Shown here: positions 12,819 through 24,090 of the stretch, piece after piece | Numbering within the stretch: position 1 is the stretch's first letter | How the letters are laid out: the number at the start of each line of letters is the position of its first letter | Origin: Mauremys mutica | Lineage: Eukaryota > Chordata > Testudines > Geoemydidae | Assembly: GCF_020497125.1 (NCBI RefSeq) | Contig: NC_059079.1 | Location: forward strand, 52,897,114 to 52,961,113 | DNA length: 64,000 nucleotides | Direction: 5' to 3' | Notes under the pieces: model-generated | What the model was told of the DNA's origin: nothing | Database searches by the model: none | Seen by the model: only the letters and a program-made list of their open reading frames with translations | Made by a program: the position numbers and the translations under genes

Positions 12819-13275
12819 TTAGTTATGTGCATTATCCTGTAGCTGTGACATGTTTTTACCTGTTAACTCAATAATGAGCCTCTCTCTGATATTTTCAGGT
12901 TTTGCATTCCCCCCCCCAAAAACACTGTTTTCAGCCAATGCATGCAGAGCTCTTACAAAACAGTCAGTATTTTCCCCTGGTTCTTGAATTCTCTGGTGAC
13001 AACATGCACTTTCATAAACCACATTTCTATGAGGTATAAAGTATGCATCAAACATAGCCAGAACCCTTTCATAGAGGTCTTTGTGACTTTCAGTAAAGGC
13101 AGAGTATTTTAAGATATGCCCTGTTTGCTTCTCCACAGCATAAATTAAAGAAGATTTCTGTATTTTCCTGTTTCTTTGTGGCGCTTGCTTGCAATGCAAA
13201 ATTTTGCAAAATGCAGCTTCCAGTCTGTCCATTCTGAAGGTGCGTCAAAGCTGAAGTTCTCTGGAGCATTGAAGA
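12819..13275 (-). pseudogene. Ty3/Gypsy-type gag-like fragment
   Basis: A 137-codon open frame (13232 down to 12819) reads like the capsid region of the gag-like proteins of vertebrate Ty3/Gypsy elements: 'YERVLAMFDAYFIPHRNV' (residues about 54-71), then 'GENTDCFVRALHALAENSVF' and 'IRERLIIELTGKNMSQLQ'. Upstream, to about 13275, another frame continues the homology ('SFDAPSEWTDWKLHF'), so there is one frameshift near 13150. No protease, reverse transcriptase or LTR is seen nearby. It is a dead, isolated retroelement relic. The family call rests on pattern memory, not on a search. Confidence 0.65.
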
Positions 13276-13578
13276 GTACCATAGTGATGAGATTTTACAG
13301 CCTTTGTTGCTTTGTTCCTTCTGTCTGTATCCTTTGTGTTTTTGCGCCTTCTGCTTTTGTTCTTAGTTTACTTCTCACACCATGTCATGTTCCTGTACCA
13401 GATATGGATTGACTACAGAGCTTCCTTCTCAGCAAGTTACACACCAGATGTGTTCATCATAAGGCCCTTTAATGTTCTGCCAAGTATGGCTGAGATTATT
13501 TTCAATGAGGTATTTTACATACCGTGCCACCTAGTACCTAGTACCTAGTACAGTATTATACTGTTCAACAGTATAATA
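13276..13578. other. Unassigned, with small inverted repeats
   Basis: Mostly unremarkable; 13533-13552 has 'cctagta' three times in tandem and 13553-13578 has a palindromic 'gtattatactgttcaacagtataatac'-like hairpin (arms 'gtattatactgtt' and 'aacagtataatac'). Confidence 0.5.
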
Positions 13579-14336
13579 CAGTTGAACATTCCAGTATACC
13601 CTCGCTATAACAAACCCCTGAGGATCCAAGCCATTTGGTTCAGTATAGCCAGGTGTTTGTTATAGCAGAGGCGGGGGGCAGATCCTCCAGCCCCAGGCTA
13701 TGGCTGGGGCAGAGTGCTCCTCCACAACCCCGGGGCCGCCGCAGACAGTGCTCCTCCACAACCCAGCCGCAGCAGCCCCGGCCGCAGCAGCCCCGGTGCT
13801 GCAGAGGAGCCCTCTGCCCTGGCCACAGTGGGGCCAGAGGAGCTCTCGGCTTCCCACTTTGCATCCCCAGGGCCAGATGAGCTCTCAGCTCTCCCACCAC
13901 ATCAGATGGGGCTGGAGGTGGGATCCAGGGACCGTGTTCACTATAGGGTCACTATTGCAAAGGGCATTATAGCGAGGGTCTATTGCAGTGGTTCTCAAAC
14001 TGTGGGTCAGGATCCCAAGTGGGTCATTACCCCCATTTTAATGGTCGTTAGGACTGGCTTAAACTTTCTGGGGTCTGGTGCCAAAGCCCAAGCCTGAGGG
14101 CTTCAGCTCTCCATGGCAGGGCTCAGGTTACAGGCCCCCTGCCTCAGGCTAAAGCCCTTAGGCTTTGGCTTTGCAGCCCCCTTCATCTCCCCACCCCCTC
14201 CCCACGGGGTGGCGGGGCTGGGGCAGGCTCAGGCTTCGGTCCCCCCTCCTGGGATCCTGTAGTAATTTTTGTTGTCAGAAGGGAGTCGCGGTGCAATGAA
14301 GTGTGAGAACCCCTGGTCTATTGCATTTTCCTACTG
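13579..14336. mobile_element. Tigger-like (pogo/mariner) element, split by a hAT MITE
   Basis: The left end begins CAGTTGAACATTCC and carries CCCTCGCTATAA; the right end, read in reverse, begins CAGTAGGAAAATGC and carries ACCCTCGCTATAA at the same offset. The ends thus match over about 32 bases with the best conservation at the inner half, typical of Tigger-like elements. TA precedes the left end; the right flank is CA, so the target duplication is not intact. The GC-rich interior (13665-13920) has no transposase. The hAT element at 13986-14315 lies inside its right end. Confidence 0.65.
13986..14315. mobile_element. hAT-type MITE with perfect 8-bp target duplication
   Basis: The ends are CAGTGGTTCTCAAACT and AGTGTGAGAACCCCTG (reverse complement CAGGGGTTCTCACACT), and both sides are flanked by gtctattg (13978-13985 and 14316-14323). 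The interior is GC-rich without a gene. Confidence 0.9.
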
Positions 14337-14424
14337 CAATGGAAAGCAAAGATAAAAGCAAGGTATGGCTCCTGGCATAAAGACTGGAACTGGAGAAAGA
14401 GGATCATATTTCAGAATGGACTAA

Positions 14425-14770
14425 GCATAGGCACCGACTCCATGGGTGTTCCAGGGCTGGAGCACCCATGGGGAAAAATTAATGGGTGCTCTGCACCCAC
14501 TGGCAGACAAGCTCCCCTCACCCCACCTGCTCCCCCTACCCCTAAGCCAGCGCACCGCATCCCCACTCCTCTGCCTACCTCCCAGGGTTTCCCGCTCAGC
14601 CACCACCAAACAGTATGCTCCGGGCACGGGGGAGGAGCAGGAACGTGGCAGACTCCGGGGGAAGAGGTGGAGGAATTATGGTAATGCATGTGCATGGAGG
14701 TGATGTGTTACACATCACCTCCATATTGGTGCATATAAAATTCATTCCGCACATGTGTGAGAAAAATTAG
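14425..14770. repeat. GC-rich interspersed repeat with a terminal palindrome
   Basis: Begins 'cataggcaccgactccatgg', a repeat I know from turtle genomes, with 'ggtgttcc' and 'gctggagcaccca' blocks. Near its right part lies a 31-base palindrome (14694-14724, arms ATGGAGGTGATGTGT and ACACATCACCTCCAT). No transposase is seen. Confidence 0.5.
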
Positions 14771-17358
14771 AGGGAACAGGGGCCAGGAACCAAAGAATTT
14801 GTATTCAATCTTTTTCTAATCACTGTTCATGGAAAACCTGCATGTCCAAGAGTAACAGAAAAATATTCTTTTGCCACAAGGCTAAAATTCTGCCATTTTG
14901 AAGATACACTTTTTACATGTTTTATAAAGATATAGCTGGTAATGGGGGAAGATTTGTTTTATAATTTACATTTGGGGGAGAGAAAAGAAAGAGGGAGCTT
15001 TTAAAGAGATCACAGTACTAAAGGAAGGTGTGCTTGTTTATAAGCAATTAGTGTGCGTTTCTTAGGTAATGTAGCATCAAAATCAATTCTCTAGTGAAAA
15101 GGAAGTTTTGCCTCACTGCATATTGTTATTATAGAGAAGATGTTTGCTCATGTTTGTGAATTGTTCTAGTTTGTGGAATTGTTTGATCAAATCCAAGCTT
15201 AGGACACACATGCAAAAAGAGGCTGATAGTTAGCAACACAAAGTGTATTAAGGGAAATGTTTTGCTTGGATGGTAACAGTTGATCTCAGTCAGTTTCAAC
15301 TAGTTCGTTGCTGACAGAAGTAGCAAGTTTAGGCACAAAAGAAAGGGTTTTTTTAAATTTAGGGAAGTTCTTGTTCTTATCCTGGTAACTCTGTCCTCTG
15401 CGATATCCTAGAATACTTCATAGCATAAATTATAGATGCTGAAGCAATAAAAACAAAAAGCTGTACCACATTAATTTTTCAGGGGACTCAACATAGGTAA
15501 TAAATTTATCAACCATATAATTGGCCAGGCTTGCAAACGCCTAACACTCAACTTGACAGGGTGTCTGTAACATAACTTCTAAATGCCACATCTGATCAAT
15601 GCCAAGATTTCAGAAAATGTTCTAGACATCAATGGCTAGACTCCCTTTTTGGGGGGGGGGGTGAGGAAATCAGACAAACAAAAGGAGGCACTGAGGGACA
15701 CATGGAACCCTGCCATTTGTTTAGCACAGCCTCAAGCACCTCTGCAATTGTGCATGGATTGAGCAACTGATAGCACCCATAACACCTTCCAGCATAACAA
15801 CACCCCTGCTCATCTTCCCACTACATTTTACACCCTGAATGATTTAGCCCCCAGACAATAATGGGAGAAGGTAGGCACAAAGAACCCCTGAAGGAGGAAA
15901 ATTGAAGAACTCTGTCAATGGGAAGAGGAGCATACAGAGCTGCTGACATGGGGGGAGAATAGAAGGCCCCTGGTATGGACAGAAGGAGGTATGGGAGGCA
16001 CATAGGACCCTTGGCAGGGAAGGTCGGGGAGTCCCTGAAATAAAGGGAATTGGAGGGTGGCACTCAGAGAGCTTGTGAAGTGGAATGGAAGGATGCAAGG
16101 AGTCCCTGACGTGTGCTATGAGCTCAGCCTACACAAGCTACTAAGCGTGCCACCCCATAGTACTCAAGAACTCTGCTAGAAGAGACGTCTGGATTGAGAG
16201 ATTGCTCCTAGCCCCAGCTTCATGACCTCTGTAGCAGATCAGAGAAGAAATTGGCTCCCAGAGTTACGACTGGTTCCCTGGTTATAGAGTGCTGAGAACC
16301 AACAGCTGAACCAACACGCTGGGCATTGTAAATCCAATTAGTTGAGGGAAGGACAGGCTAATTATTAGATCATCCTGGATGAAGGAGAGCTAAGGAGCCA
16401 ATTAGCCCGTTAACTGCAAGTATAGAAAGAAATGCAGAAAGAGGCTCAGGACTAGCTGAGCCCAATCTTAAAGAGGCCTCACAGGTGGGTGACCTCTGCA
16501 CCTCTCAGGTCCTGAGAAGAGGGCCTGAAGCATAAGTGATATAGTAAATAGACTGGTGCACAGGGATCATAGTGGTGTCAATGTATGGAACTCAAATACG
16601 TGGCCCTGTGAATGTGCAGTCATTGGGGTCTGTGCAGCACTTTGGGGCACGAAGACAGGAGCAAAGGCATGCCCTGGTGCAACCTACTTGTTGCAGGGTT
16701 GGGCAGAAGTAATCTGCTATTGGCCCATCCAAAAGCCATTTACTTCCCCCTTCCAAACCAGGCCAGCTCTGCTGGAGGTACATTATCAGGTGGAGTCATG
16801 GTTCTACCCATTGCCATCCTTCTCCCTCACGCCCCCTAACCTGCATGGGCAAGAGGAATAAAAGTAACCTGCAGAACCTACGGTGCACCCTGTGCACAAA
16901 CGAGCAATGGAGGTAGCCCACATGTGGAGATGGGGGCTCTTATGCCCCACACTTACATGTGCAGGCAGAATCTTGGCCGGTACATATCTGGTTATACCAG
17001 GCTTTTAAGTTCAATCCTTTATCAAAAAAGCCTCAAGGCAACTCAACTTTGAAATCACTGTCCTTGGTGACTATGAAACTCTGGAAGAACAAAATCTACA
17101 GCAACTCTAATACTGCCGGGCAGAAGAAGCCCAGATAATGTATTAGCTTAGGTGGAGTCCTCAATGGTTAGTCATCTTCCAGGGTACAGGCTTGCAGGAT
17201 ACAAGACTGTGCATCTGAAATCCTTTAAATGAATTCCTACGCTAAGATCTGAATGTCTTTGGACTAAAGCATTCAGACATTTAGGGATCATGTACCAATG
17301 TGATAGTAGATCCTGAAAACCTTCATTACAAGAGTAGTTCTTACATGCAAATAATGAC
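14771..17358. other. Unassigned
   Basis: A 10-G run at 15652-15661 and several short frames, none with protein character. No recognised repeat or gene. Confidence 0.4.
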
Positions 17359-17370
17359 ATTTCTTAATTG

Positions 17371-17582
17371 CAGCAAAGAATCCTGTGGCACCTTATAGAC
17401 TAACAGACGTTTTGCAGCATGAGCTTTCGTGGGTGAATACCCACTTCTTCAGATGCAAGTGGGTATTCACCCACGAAAGCTCATGCTGCAAAACGTCTGT
17501 TAGTCTATAAGGTGCCACAGGATTCTTTGCTGCTTCTACAGAACCAGACTAACACGGCTACCCCTCTGATACTTGATACTTG
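17371..17582. repeat. Foldback repeat with 12-bp target duplication
   Basis: The two arms (17371-17457 and 17458-17545) are reverse complements over about 75 bases without a mismatch that I can see. The flanks carry the same 12 bases, atttcttaattg (17359-17370 and 17583-17594). A duplication of this length points to target-primed reverse transcription. The right arm alone continues into 'aacacggctacccctctgat' and ends in two 'gatactt' units. The left arm holds, on the minus strand, CTGAAGA and CGAAAG boxes around a GTGGG/CCCAC hairpin (17424-17452). Confidence 0.85.
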
Positions 17583-17594
17583 ATTTCTTAATTG

Positions 17595-17845
17595 CTGTCA
17601 GAAAATACAGCATAAATCAGGAAATGTTCCCCAATCCCCTAACAATTTTCTTCATAGTGCAATTCCCTCTTCCCCACTCAAACTCATTGTGACCCTGTCT
17701 TAGTAATACTCTATGCCTGCGTTTCTGGGGGGAAGCTTCCCTATTCATTAGAGGCGTCCAACAATATTAGTTTAAGCAGCAATGCCAATTTACACAGACT
17801 GCTCTTACTCAGACTGCATTTACTTGAGCAATAACTCAAGATATT
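17595..17845. other. Unassigned
   Basis: Short spacer between repeats; nothing recognised. Confidence 0.4.
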
Positions 17846-18151
17846 AACTTCAGCAGGGCCGTCTTTAGGATTTATGGTGCCCTAGGCAGGATTATTAAAC
17901 TGGTGCCACTGTGCCTGACTTGATCTGAGCAACCCAAAGATAAGCTTACAATATTGGAAAACTTGCCACATGCATGTTATTAAAACCAGTTTAATTAAGC
18001 ACACTGTAATGCTGATGGACTAGCACTAAAGAAGTAGCACTATAGAAAAAATTCTGATTTGACAGAATGATGCAAATAATATATATTTCTTAAATTTGTC
18101 AACATTTTATTGGAAATTTATATGAAAAGGTATTGAAACAAGGATTTGGTT

Positions 18152-18600
18152 TTAATTAAAAACAATCTTTCTGGCTTTTTTGGCTGCAAAATCAGTAATG
18201 TCATCGTATGACAAAGTGATGTCTTGTTCGATTGCAAGAATAGCAAGACCAGTCAAGCGTTCCTGACTCATTGTAGAGCGGAGATAGTTTTTAATGAGCT
18301 TCAGTTTTGAGAAACTCTGTTCTCCTGATGCTACTGTTACAGAAATTGTCAGTAGAATACGAGTGGCAACGTACACATTAGGATATATATCTATATCAAC
18401 AAGTTTGCTGGTATGAATAAACTGCACAATGTCCATCATTGATTTTGCATGTGGCAACATTGATGACAGTGTACTCAATTCTTCGTACAGTTCAAGTTCA
18501 TTTAAATCAAAACTATCACCGTGCTTCAGGAGGTTCTCTAGGTTCTTGCACTTCGTCATTAGTTGCTCTTGTTTTCCTATTTCTTTGAATTTAGTCCCGC
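18152..18600 (-). pseudogene. hAT transposase, C-terminal dimerisation region
   Basis: The last roughly 149 codons of a 217-codon frame read as the hAT C-terminal domain, with 'VYVATRILLTISVTVASGEQ' (the conserved SxxxSxRxFS-like block appears as VASGEQSFSKLKLIKNYLRS) and then 'MSQERLTGLAILAIE'. This resembles the hAT group related to ZMYM-type and THAP-linked domesticated proteins. The first 68 codons of the frame come from the unrelated GC-rich repeat to the right, so the catalytic core and zinc finger are missing. It cannot encode active transposase. Confidence 0.8.
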
Positions 18601-18866
18601 TCAGCCTGCTGCCAGCTGAGTGAATGGAACCCCAGGCCGACAGTGGGTTGAGTGGCTCAGCCGGGGTCTCAGCTGCCAGCCTGCTTAGCCCGCTGCCAGC
18701 CTGGGGTTCCTTGGAGATCCCCAGGCCAGCAGCGAGTGCTGAGTGGGGCCAGTGGCTGGGACCCCGGCTGGCAATGGGGCAGCAGCCGGAACCCCAGAGC
18801 ATCAAAAATCAGCTGGCATGCCACCTTTGGCATGTGTGCCATAGGTTGCCGACCCCTGCTCTATAC

Positions 18867-19483
18867 CAGTGGTTCCCAAACTGGGGTTCACGAACCCCTG
18901 GGGGTTTGCAGAATGTTACAGGGGATTCGCCAGAAAAATTTCACTAATGGCGGCCAGAGGACCCCAGGCATTGGAGACAGCAGGTGGGACCCGGTTGCAG
19001 GGCAGACACTCCGAGCCCCAGGGAGAGAGGGGCTGGGCAGTTTGGGCTGGCAGCCCGAGTTTTGGCGGTCAGCGCAGGAGCCGGCAGCCCAAACCCCAGC
19101 GCTCCGCGTGGGGCAGGTAGCCCAAGCCCCAGGAAGAGTGGGGCTGGGCAGTTGGGGCTGGCAGCCCAAGTCCAGGCAGTCAGCAAGGGAGCCGGCAGCC
19201 TGAACCCCAGTGCTCTGTGCGGGGCTGGCAGCCCAAGTAACAGGAAGAATGGGACTGGGCAGTTGTGGCTGGCAGTCTGAGCCCTGCCCCTGTCAGTGGG
19301 GGAGCCGGCAGCCCAAACCGCAGCCTGAGCCCCAGGAAGAGCGGTGGAGGTAGTTGGGGCATCCATCACACTGAGGAAATTTAAACTTAAATCCCTGAAA
19401 ATATTCATTTTTAGGAGGGGTTTCATGACATTTCACAATTTAGTGAAAGGGGTTCGCGGGCTGTTAAAGTTTGGGAACCACTG
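18867..19483. mobile_element. hAT MITE with 8-bp target duplication
   Basis: The ends are CAGTGGTTCCCAAACT and its inverted copy AGTTTGGGAACCACTG, flanked by ctctatac (18859-18866 and 19484-19491). The interior has a GC-rich imperfect tandem repeat, a unit of about 75 bases built on 'gggctggcagcccaag', at 19015-19330. Confidence 0.92.
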
Positions 19484-20054
19484 CTCTATACACTAGTAAG
19501 GAGATGAGCATATTACAGTTGTTGGAGGGCTCTATTTAGCAGTAACAGGGCTATAGGAAAGTCAGTCAACATTTTTTGTTTCTCTGATGAAAACTGGCCC
19601 ATTCCCTTCCCCATACCAAACTTGTCACAAATAGTCAACAACTTAATTTTCTGTTTTTGGCTAAGATATTGATTTAAAAAGAATATTGAAATTGAATTCA
19701 AGATTGTTAGCAAGCATTTTTGGTGAACAAATTTGTTAAATGACAATCTAAATGGCAACACAGCATTGCTTTCATGCTTGGCTCACCCCTCAGCATGCTG
19801 GTCCAACAGCTGCAGTAGAGGAGGAGATAGGTGAAAAACTGCAGGACCCCAAAATCCATCTCTTGAGGTGCAGAGTGGCAACAGCAGCAGCAAACCCTCA
19901 GGTCCGATCACACGCCAATGGGCACCATCGCCAGCCCAACGGACCATGGTGAAGTTAGCACAGCATCTGATCTCAGGGACAGGGCACCCATGGAGCCACA
20001 GCAGCTCATCCTGCCCTGTGCAGCTCCGCCCAGGGGAGAGATGCGCTCCCCAGC

Positions 20055-20245
20055 TAGGGTGACCAGATCCAGATGTCCTGATTTTATAGGGCCAGTCCTG
20101 ATATTTGGGGCTTTGTCTTATATAGGCACCAGGAGCCTATATAAGAAAAGACCCCAAAATTGGGACTGTCCCTATAAAAGTGGGACATCTGCTCACCCAA
20201 CCCCAACCCCCTGTCCTGATTTTTTGCATATGCTATCTGGCTATC
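20055..20245. mobile_element. MITE, 'gggtgaccag' family
   Basis: Starts 'ctagggtgaccagatcc' and ends near 'tgctatctggctatcc', an imperfect inverted match. The interior has facing blocks 'tcttatataggc' and 'gcctatataag'. This is a familiar small element of turtle genomes; the family name is not assigned. Confidence 0.6.
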
Positions 20246-20713
20246 CCCAGCCCAGCCTACTTTCACTTTCATTCCTCAGCAGGCAGCCAGCCAGCCTCCC
20301 CTCCCCACCCCCAGCACCTCACCCAACCCAGCCCTGACAGAGGAGAGGGGTGCTCCGTGGGGGGAGGGAGAAAGGTGGGGTGCTCCATGGGGCTGGGGGG
20401 AGAAGAATGGATGTTATGGGGGACAACAAAGGATACTGCCAGAGCCGCCGAGCCTGCCTCACCTCACACCGGGGGAAAGAGTCACACTCACAGGTGAGTT
20501 CCTTCCCCCACCCCTTCCCAGAGACCCCAGCAGCCAATCCCCTCCCTCAGACTGTGCTGCATTCGGCTCTTTCTAGGACCCAGCAGCCCTGCTCTTACAT
20601 GCTCCACTGCTTCCCCACCGTCCGGGCTCCCAGCAGAGCGGTGCCCCTAGACCTAGTGGTGCCCTAGGCGGCTGCCTGTTCTGCCTATGTCTAAGAACGG
20701 CCCTGAACTTCAG

Positions 20714-22855
20714 GCTGATAGAAAGATCTGTCCTTTGGAAAGGGATCAGATATGTCAGCTTGTCCTTCATTTCAGTACTACCCTCCTTGGACAGGGAGAC
20801 AACTTGATTTTATAACCTGACAAAGAACAAATCTCCAGAGTAGCTTTAACAAACACGGTTTGGAAAGATAATGGTGGGAAACAAAGAACAGATCATCTGC
20901 CTAAGTACTAACTGGTTATCTGTGTAAACCACCTAATTCCTTTGAAGCCTAGATAATCTCTGAGGACAGCAACCCTATAGCCCAGAAACACCATATTGAG
21001 TTGTAGCATCTATTAACATTTTGTAATCACTTTACTTATATCCTCAGGGATTTCACGATCAACACCAGTGCAAATAAAATGTATGGAATGCCCCAATGGC
21101 ATCTTCCCAGTAGTATGCAATAGAACTCCTACTAACATTCTTGCTCGTTCTCATCCATGGATACTGCCAGCTATGTAGTCTATAGCATTGTTCCAGGGTT
21201 TCTAGTTTTCTGGGAGCTCTCCACATAAGAAGTTGAGTATTTATTTTCCGTAAGTCTCTGAAGTTTTCCTACTCTCTCCTACTCTTATATCCCCTCTCTC
21301 CCATCATGTGATCTCCATAGTGAGATATCAGACAGATTTAATTAAATGAGACAGAACGGCAAATTTCAGCAAACAAGTCTTTATTGCTGATTTCACAGCT
21401 CCAGAGTGTAGATTGGGATTAGCCCATGGGGGCATGTAAAGAAAGAACACAAGAAACCCTCCCTCTCATGCCTCTCCTTCTTGGGATTCTGTGCAAGTGG
21501 CCACTGCCACCAGTCATTTCTGTCTAATGCCGCACTATGAAGATCACATAACATGAGAGAGAAGAGAAACATTAGAGACAAAGAAAATTGTGTCTCTCTT
21601 ATGTGGAGATCTCAAAATCTGCAGTTCTGCCAATGCAGCCCACCTTTTCCTTCTCATATCTTGTCTACTCACCCTACCCAGCACAGATTGAAATTATAGT
21701 GGGATATTTGCTGCTTGCATTCAAGCACGATATGGCATATGATGGAAGGATGCCTGACAGTTCTCAAGCCCTCAGGGGAATCAAGACACCTCCACAACTC
21801 CCTTTAGCGGGTCTATGGATTGGGACACATCACAGATTTCTGTCTATTCTGTTCAACAAAGAGCCACCATCCACTATTTCTCTAACGTCCTCCACAAATG
21901 CACACTCCAGTTCCCGAAAAACTCCCCTACCCCCTCCAAGAGACTGGTATCCCCCAGACCCTGATGGCCTGGAATAAGAGTTGAAGATAGTAGGGAGAAA
22001 GCTGTATGCTCAGTATTGCACTTTCAGTTGAGTCTTCTGACTGCATTGTCTTTGCAGAGGATCCCAGAGGTGCCTGAACTAGCCCAGGTTGCATCTCTAG
22101 CAGATAAGGTTGAGGAAAGAAGTGGCCAGAAAGTGGGCTTCCTATTACTACTGCCCTTTTCAGTTAAAAACTGAAAACACAGTAGCTGAACACCATTAAA
22201 AACTAAAAAAAAACAAAAACAAAAAAAACCCACCACCAACCCTGAACATTTAAATGAAAAAATGTCAAGGAAAGCAAACACCTTCCACATGGAAGCAGAA
22301 AAAGAGGGAACGGAAGCAAAAAGAAATAAAAAATCATTTAATCAAAACCCCAAATTTCTGTTGATAAAAAGTTTTGATAAAAAATGTCCAACCTTAGGCT
22401 ACAAGTGTGTAACACCACCAGCAGAGCATGGCCAAGATACAAGGGAGCATACACTTTCAAAGAATGTCACAGCTCCACTGTGGCATGCCCTCCCCCACAT
22501 ACTCCTGGACTCATTCCCACGGTGCCAACTAGAACACCCCTGGGAACTGTCACATTTCAGGAAGGAACATACTCTGAACCCTTGCCCGAGCTGGCTCTGG
22601 TTGTATGAGTCACAACAGCGACCTAAGCATACAAGCAGAGGATACAAGGCCCATTGCTGAGTGAAAAACTGAAGATTTTACTTTGCAAAAAAGGCAATTT
22701 TCATTTTCACTATCAGAGCACAAATGCAAATTGTTTTCACCATTGCTGAGAAAGTAACATGCAGCTTTCTTGAAAAGCTATTCTATTTCTTTTCTTTTAA
22801 AAAGCAGCAAACCCAATCAACTTTTTTCTTGCCTTTTTTAAACAGCTCTGGTTTG
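20714..22855. other. Unassigned
   Basis: No gene. The A-rich tract at 22199-22232 and short frames only. The stretch 21360-21560 begins with 'aagtctttattgctg', which read in reverse has a polyadenylation-like hexamer (AATAAA); this could be an LTR or 3' end remnant. Confidence 0.35.
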
Positions 22856-23261
22856 CAAGGGCTTGGCTACACTGGAGAGTTGCAGCGCTGGCGGTGGCTT
22901 TACAGCGCTGCAACTGAATCACCGTCCACACTTGCAAGGCACATACAGCGCTGTATCTCCCTGGCTACAGCGCTGGTTGTACTCCACCTTGACAAGGGGA
23001 ATAAAGACTATAGCGCTGCTGATGCAGCGCTGCCCAGCCAGTGTGGCCACCAAAAGCGCTGTTATTGGCCTCCAGAAGTATTCGGAGGTATCCCAGAATG
23101 CCTGTTCTAGCCACTCTGCTCATCAGTTCGACCTCTACTGCCCTGGTCTCAGGTGACCAACCGTCAGACCCGCCTTTTAAATGCCCCGGGAATTTTAAAA
23201 ATCCCCTTCCTGTTTGCTCAGCCAGGTGTGGAGTGCAATCAGTGAATCTTTCCAGGTGACC

Positions 23262-23678
23262 ATGCCTCCATGTGGCAAACGAGCCCCAGCATGGAGCAAT
23301 GGCAAGTTGCTGGACCTCATTAGTGTTTGGGGGGAGGAAGCTGTGCAGTCCCAGCTGCGCTCCAGCCGTAGGAATTATGATACCTTTGGCCAGGTATCAA
23401 GGGCCATGATGGACAGGGGCCATTACCGGGATGCGCTGCAGTGCAGGGTTAAAGTGAAGGAGCTGCGGAGTGCCTACTGCAAAGCCCGCGAGGGAAACCG
23501 CCGCTCCAGTGCTGCCCTCACGACCTGCTGTTACTACAAAGAGCTAGACGCGATACTTGGGGGTGACCCCACCTCCACTCCGAGGACCACCATGGACACT
23601 TCAGAGCGGGGGGAGGAGGAGGAGGAAAGCGAGAGTGAGGGTACTGGGGTGGGAGGAGACACCCCGGAGTCCCTGTAG
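23262..23678 (+). pseudogene. Harbinger Myb/SANT-like DNA-binding protein, exon 1
   Basis: The frame from the ATG at 23262 encodes a trihelix Myb/SANT-like domain: APAWSNGKLLDLISVWGEE, then a central 'RRNYDTFGQVSRAMMDRGH' and 'CRVKVKELRSAYCKAREGNR' with the usual spaced aromatic and basic residues, followed by an acidic stretch (EEEEESESEG). In Harbinger elements this partner protein binds the element ends and brings in the transposase. The frame ends at TAG 23676-23678, yet the same frame stays open beyond it to a splice donor (CCCG|GTAAGC near 23771), so this stop is probably a mutation. The codons before 23262 belong to the same frame but precede the better placed ATG. Turtle genomes hold many such copies, often annotated as Myb/SANT-like proteins. 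Confidence 0.85.
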
Positions 23679-23771
23679 GCATGCAGCCAGGAGCTCTTCT
23701 CAAGCCAGGAGGAAGGTAGCCAGTCGCAGCAGCTGGTACTTGGTGGAGGACAAACAGAGAAGCGGTTTCCC
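23679..23771 (+). pseudogene. Rest of Myb-like exon 1 after the premature stop
   Basis: The frame stays open after TAG through 'SQELFSSQEEGSQSQQ' and reaches a good splice donor, GGTAAGC, at about 23771. The conserved character of this Ser/Gln-rich linker supports the view that the TAG is a single nonsense change. Confidence 0.6.
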
Positions 23772-23845
23772 GGTAAGCGGCTTTTATTTTCAGGATGGAA
23801 ATTTTTCAGGAGAGGAGGGAGGGTTAGGGCTGCATGCATGCATGC

Positions 23846-24034
23846 CTAGATGCGGAACAGCGCATTGATGTGGTCTATCACGTCGCGGTAATTGGCCTCG
23901 GTAATCTCTTCAAAAGTCTCAGCCAGAGCGTGGGCAATGCGCTTGTGCAGGTTTATTGGGAGAGCCACTGTGGTCCTTGTCCCAGTCAAGCTAACGCATC
24001 TGCGCCACTGTGCCGCGAGGGGTGAGGGGACCAT
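23846..24034 (-). CDS. Unidentified 62-codon frame inside the Harbinger intron
   Basis: A short leftward frame starts at 24034 and ends at 23846. It reads as ordinary protein (ALPINLHKRIAHALAETFEE, then ITEANYRDVIDHINALF), with helix-like spacing. It lies between Myb exon 1 and the first ERV, on the transposase strand. It could be an exon of a third Harbinger transcript or a captured piece, or it could be chance. No function is assigned. Confidence 0.3.
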   Translation of the reverse strand: MVPSPLAAQWRRCVSLTGTRTTVALPINLHKRIAHALAETFEEITEANYRDVIDHINALFRI

Positions 24035-24090
24035 TGCTGCACACAGGCAAGCTGCATAGGGGCCGGGGCAGAATCCGCATTGCTGTAGAA

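Larger units (their letters stand above)
17854..20705 (-). mobile_element. hAT transposon, defective, with nested insertions
   Basis: The ends are CAGGGCCGTCTTTAG and CTAAGAACGGCCCTG (inverted), flanked by a perfect 8-bp duplication aacttcag (17846-17853 and 20706-20713). Inside lie the C-terminal end of a hAT transposase on the minus strand (18152-18600), a GC-rich piece ending GGTTGCCGACCCCTG at 18858, a complete hAT MITE (18867-19483) and another MITE near 20055-20245. Subtracting those, the element is an internally deleted former autonomous hAT. Confidence 0.9.

Noticed and set aside
18652..19426. 183- and 160-codon overlapping frames
   Set aside because: They span nested hAT repeats and a tandem 'gggctggcagcccaag' block, and are open on both strands.
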